From NCBI GenBank assembly GCA_019420045.1, contig JAHZHY010000321.1:1-5530 (forward strand): DNA of 5,530 bases. Reading direction: 5' to 3'. Shown piece after piece: positions 4,372 through 5,530 of this stretch; positions within the stretch are counted from its first letter, which is position 1; every line of letters starts with the position of its first letter. Below the pieces are notes generated by a model. It was not told the DNA's origin and made no database searches. It was given only the letters and a program-made list of their open reading frames with translations. This DNA is from Clostridiales bacterium (GTDB lineage: Bacteria; Bacillota; Clostridia; Oscillospirales; Butyricicoccaceae). Both the position numbers and the translations under genes were made by a program.

Positions 4372-5530
4372 ATGAAGAAAAAAAGAATACTCAGCTTCCT
4401 GCTGGCCACAGTGATGGCCTCTGGCCTGTTGGCCGGTTGCTCCAGTGATGAGGGCAAGAAGAACAGCGGTAAAGAAGAGGGCGGCAAGAAAGACAGTATT
4501 GTCATTGCCACCATGGGCGAGACTCCCTCTTTGTCTCCCACGGAGCACAATGCGGTGGCTGGCTCTTATATGAATATTCTCACCTACAACACCCTGTTCA
4601 AAACCAGTATGGATCTGGAACCGGTTCCTGATCTGGTGGATTCTTATGAAAATGTGGATGACAGCACCTGGCACTTTAAGATTAAGGAAGGCGTCAAATT
4701 CCATAACGGCGATACCATGACTGCTGACGATGTGGTCGCTTCCCTCCAGTGGGCCCAGGGTTTTGCTGAAGTCAATCTGTATAATAAGAACTTTATCTCC
4801 ATCTCCAAGGTGGACGATCTGACTGTTGAAATCAAGACCGACGGCCCCGATGCCATGGTCCTGAGCAACCTGACTTCCCATGGTAACGCCGTCGTGCCCA
4901 AAAAGCTGATCGACGAAGGCCATGACTTTAACTCCGATCCCATCGGCACCGGCCCTTATAAGTTTGTCAAATGGAACCGGGGTGACAGCCTGGAGTTCGA
5001 AGCTTTTGAAGATTATTTTGAAGGTGCTCCTTCCATCAAGCATATGACCTGGAAGATCATCCCCGAAGGCTCTTCCCGTACCATCGCTCTGGAAGCCGGC
5101 GAAATCGACTTCATCATCGAAGTGGAAGCCATGGATGCCGAGCGTCTGAAGGGCAATGAGGATCTCTCCGTTATCGAGTACAACGCCACCAACCTGACCT
5201 GGCTGATGCTGAACAACGAGACCCCTGGCCTGGATAATCAGGATGTGCGTCACGCCATCAACACCGCTATTGATAAAGAAAGCGTTGTCACCGTGGCCTA
5301 CAATGGCATGGCGACTCCCGCTCTCTCCCAGATGCCCATGAACTTTGAGGGCGCTACCGAAGAGAACGCCGATACCTATGATGTGGAAAAGGCTAAGGAA
5401 TGGCTGGAGAAGTCCGGCATGGACCCTGCCTCCATCAAGTTCTCCATCATTTGCTCCGACGACACCAAGAAGCGTGCCGGTGAAGTGATTCAGGCCAACC
5501 TGAAGGAAATCGGCATCAACTGCGAAATCG
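4372..5530 (+). CDS. Peptide/nickel-type ABC transporter substrate-binding lipoprotein, 3'-truncated
   Basis: The first 386 residues are visible and the frame runs off the right edge without a stop; the family is usually 500-550 residues. A lipoprotein signal peptide (KKKR, then hydrophobic 6-19) ends in the lipobox LAGC with Cys23, so the protein should be lipid-anchored outside the membrane. A flexible Gly/Lys/Glu/Ser linker spans 24-41. It belongs to solute-binding family 5 (DppA/OppA/GsiB-like). The evidence is STWHFKIKEGVKFHNGD (98-114) followed by TADDVV, then PIGTGPYKFVKW (190-201), the ALEAGEIDF region (239-247) and DVRHAINTAIDKE (291-303). It delivers a ligand, most often di- or oligopeptides, to a membrane permease and ATPases presumably encoded beyond the window. 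Exact substrate cannot be told. Codons favour C-ending forms (AAC, ATC, ACC, GGC) more than in the upstream genes, consistent with high expression. Start and expression signals are strong. Confidence 0.95.
   Translation, partial: MKKKRILSFLLATVMASGLLAGCSSDEGKKNSGKEEGGKKDSIVIATMGETPSLSPTEHNAVAGSYMNILTYNTLFKTSMDLEPVPDLVDSYENVDDSTWHFKIKEGVKFHNGDTMTADDVVASLQWAQGFAEVNLYNKNFISISKVDDLTVEIKTDGPDAMVLSNLTSHGNAVVPKKLIDEGHDFNSDPIGTGPYKFVKWNRGDSLEFEAFEDYFEGAPSIKHMTWKIIPEGSSRTIALEAGEIDFIIEVEAMDAERLKGNEDLSVIEYNATNLTWLMLNNETPGLDNQDVRHAINTAIDKESVVTVAYNGMATPALSQMPMNFEGATEENADTYDVEKAKEWLEKSGMDPASIKFSIICSDDTKKRAGEVIQANLKEIGINCEI

Noticed and set aside
4327..5253. Reverse-strand open frame of 308 codons opposite the binding protein gene
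   Set aside because: It is a shadow of a gene with strong codon bias; third-position bias commonly opens the antisense frame. No family features or start signals are seen.

Overview
The window looks like chromosome of a low-to-mid G+C Gram-positive anaerobe of the Bacillota, most likely a gut-type Clostridia (Oscillospirales or Lachnospirales-like). This rests on the near-consensus sigma-A promoters, strong AGGAGG/AGGTGA ribosome sites, GTG start use, lipoprotein-type binding protein, a Bacillus AdhR-like MerR regulator and a YwnA-like Rrf2 regulator. The species assignment is inference. All genes read left to right, and the long reverse-strand open frames are shadows of them.

Layout. (1) Bases 2-491 hold two adjacent small membrane protein genes that are diverged tandem paralogues; the first is cut by the left edge. 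A strong hairpin terminator (568-605) closes them. (2) A sigma-A promoter (668-696) starts a compact operon. It encodes a membrane-anchored glycerophosphodiester phosphodiesterase (750-2549), an O6-alkylguanine-DNA alkyltransferase (2564-3058, GTG start) and an Rrf2-family regulator (3055-3471, overlapping its neighbour by ATGA). (3) A MerR-family gene (3547-3951) has its own promoter with the 19-bp spacer and perfect operator palindrome typical of MerR control. It ends in a strong terminator (3951-3980). (4) An AT-rich, gene-free stretch (3981-4250) with phased A-tracts and recurring AATTTG motifs precedes a perfect-consensus promoter (4251-4279). After an 86-base leader comes the gene for an oligopeptide/dipeptide-type ABC transporter lipoprotein (4372 to beyond the right edge).

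How it fits together. The alkyltransferase sits with a possible redox/electrophile-sensing Rrf2 protein and a MerR protein that carries the cysteine at position 52 known as the aldehyde sensor in AdhR/NmlR proteins. The block 2564-3951 therefore reads as a small electrophile/alkylation-stress module, with a surface phospholipid-headgroup phosphodiesterase in the same transcript. The peptide-binding protein is a separate, strongly expressed unit and is probably the first gene of a Dpp/Opp-type operon continuing to the right. No RNA genes, CRISPR arrays, insertion sequences or phage genes are visible. I see no wholly new system; the most informative signals are regulatory.
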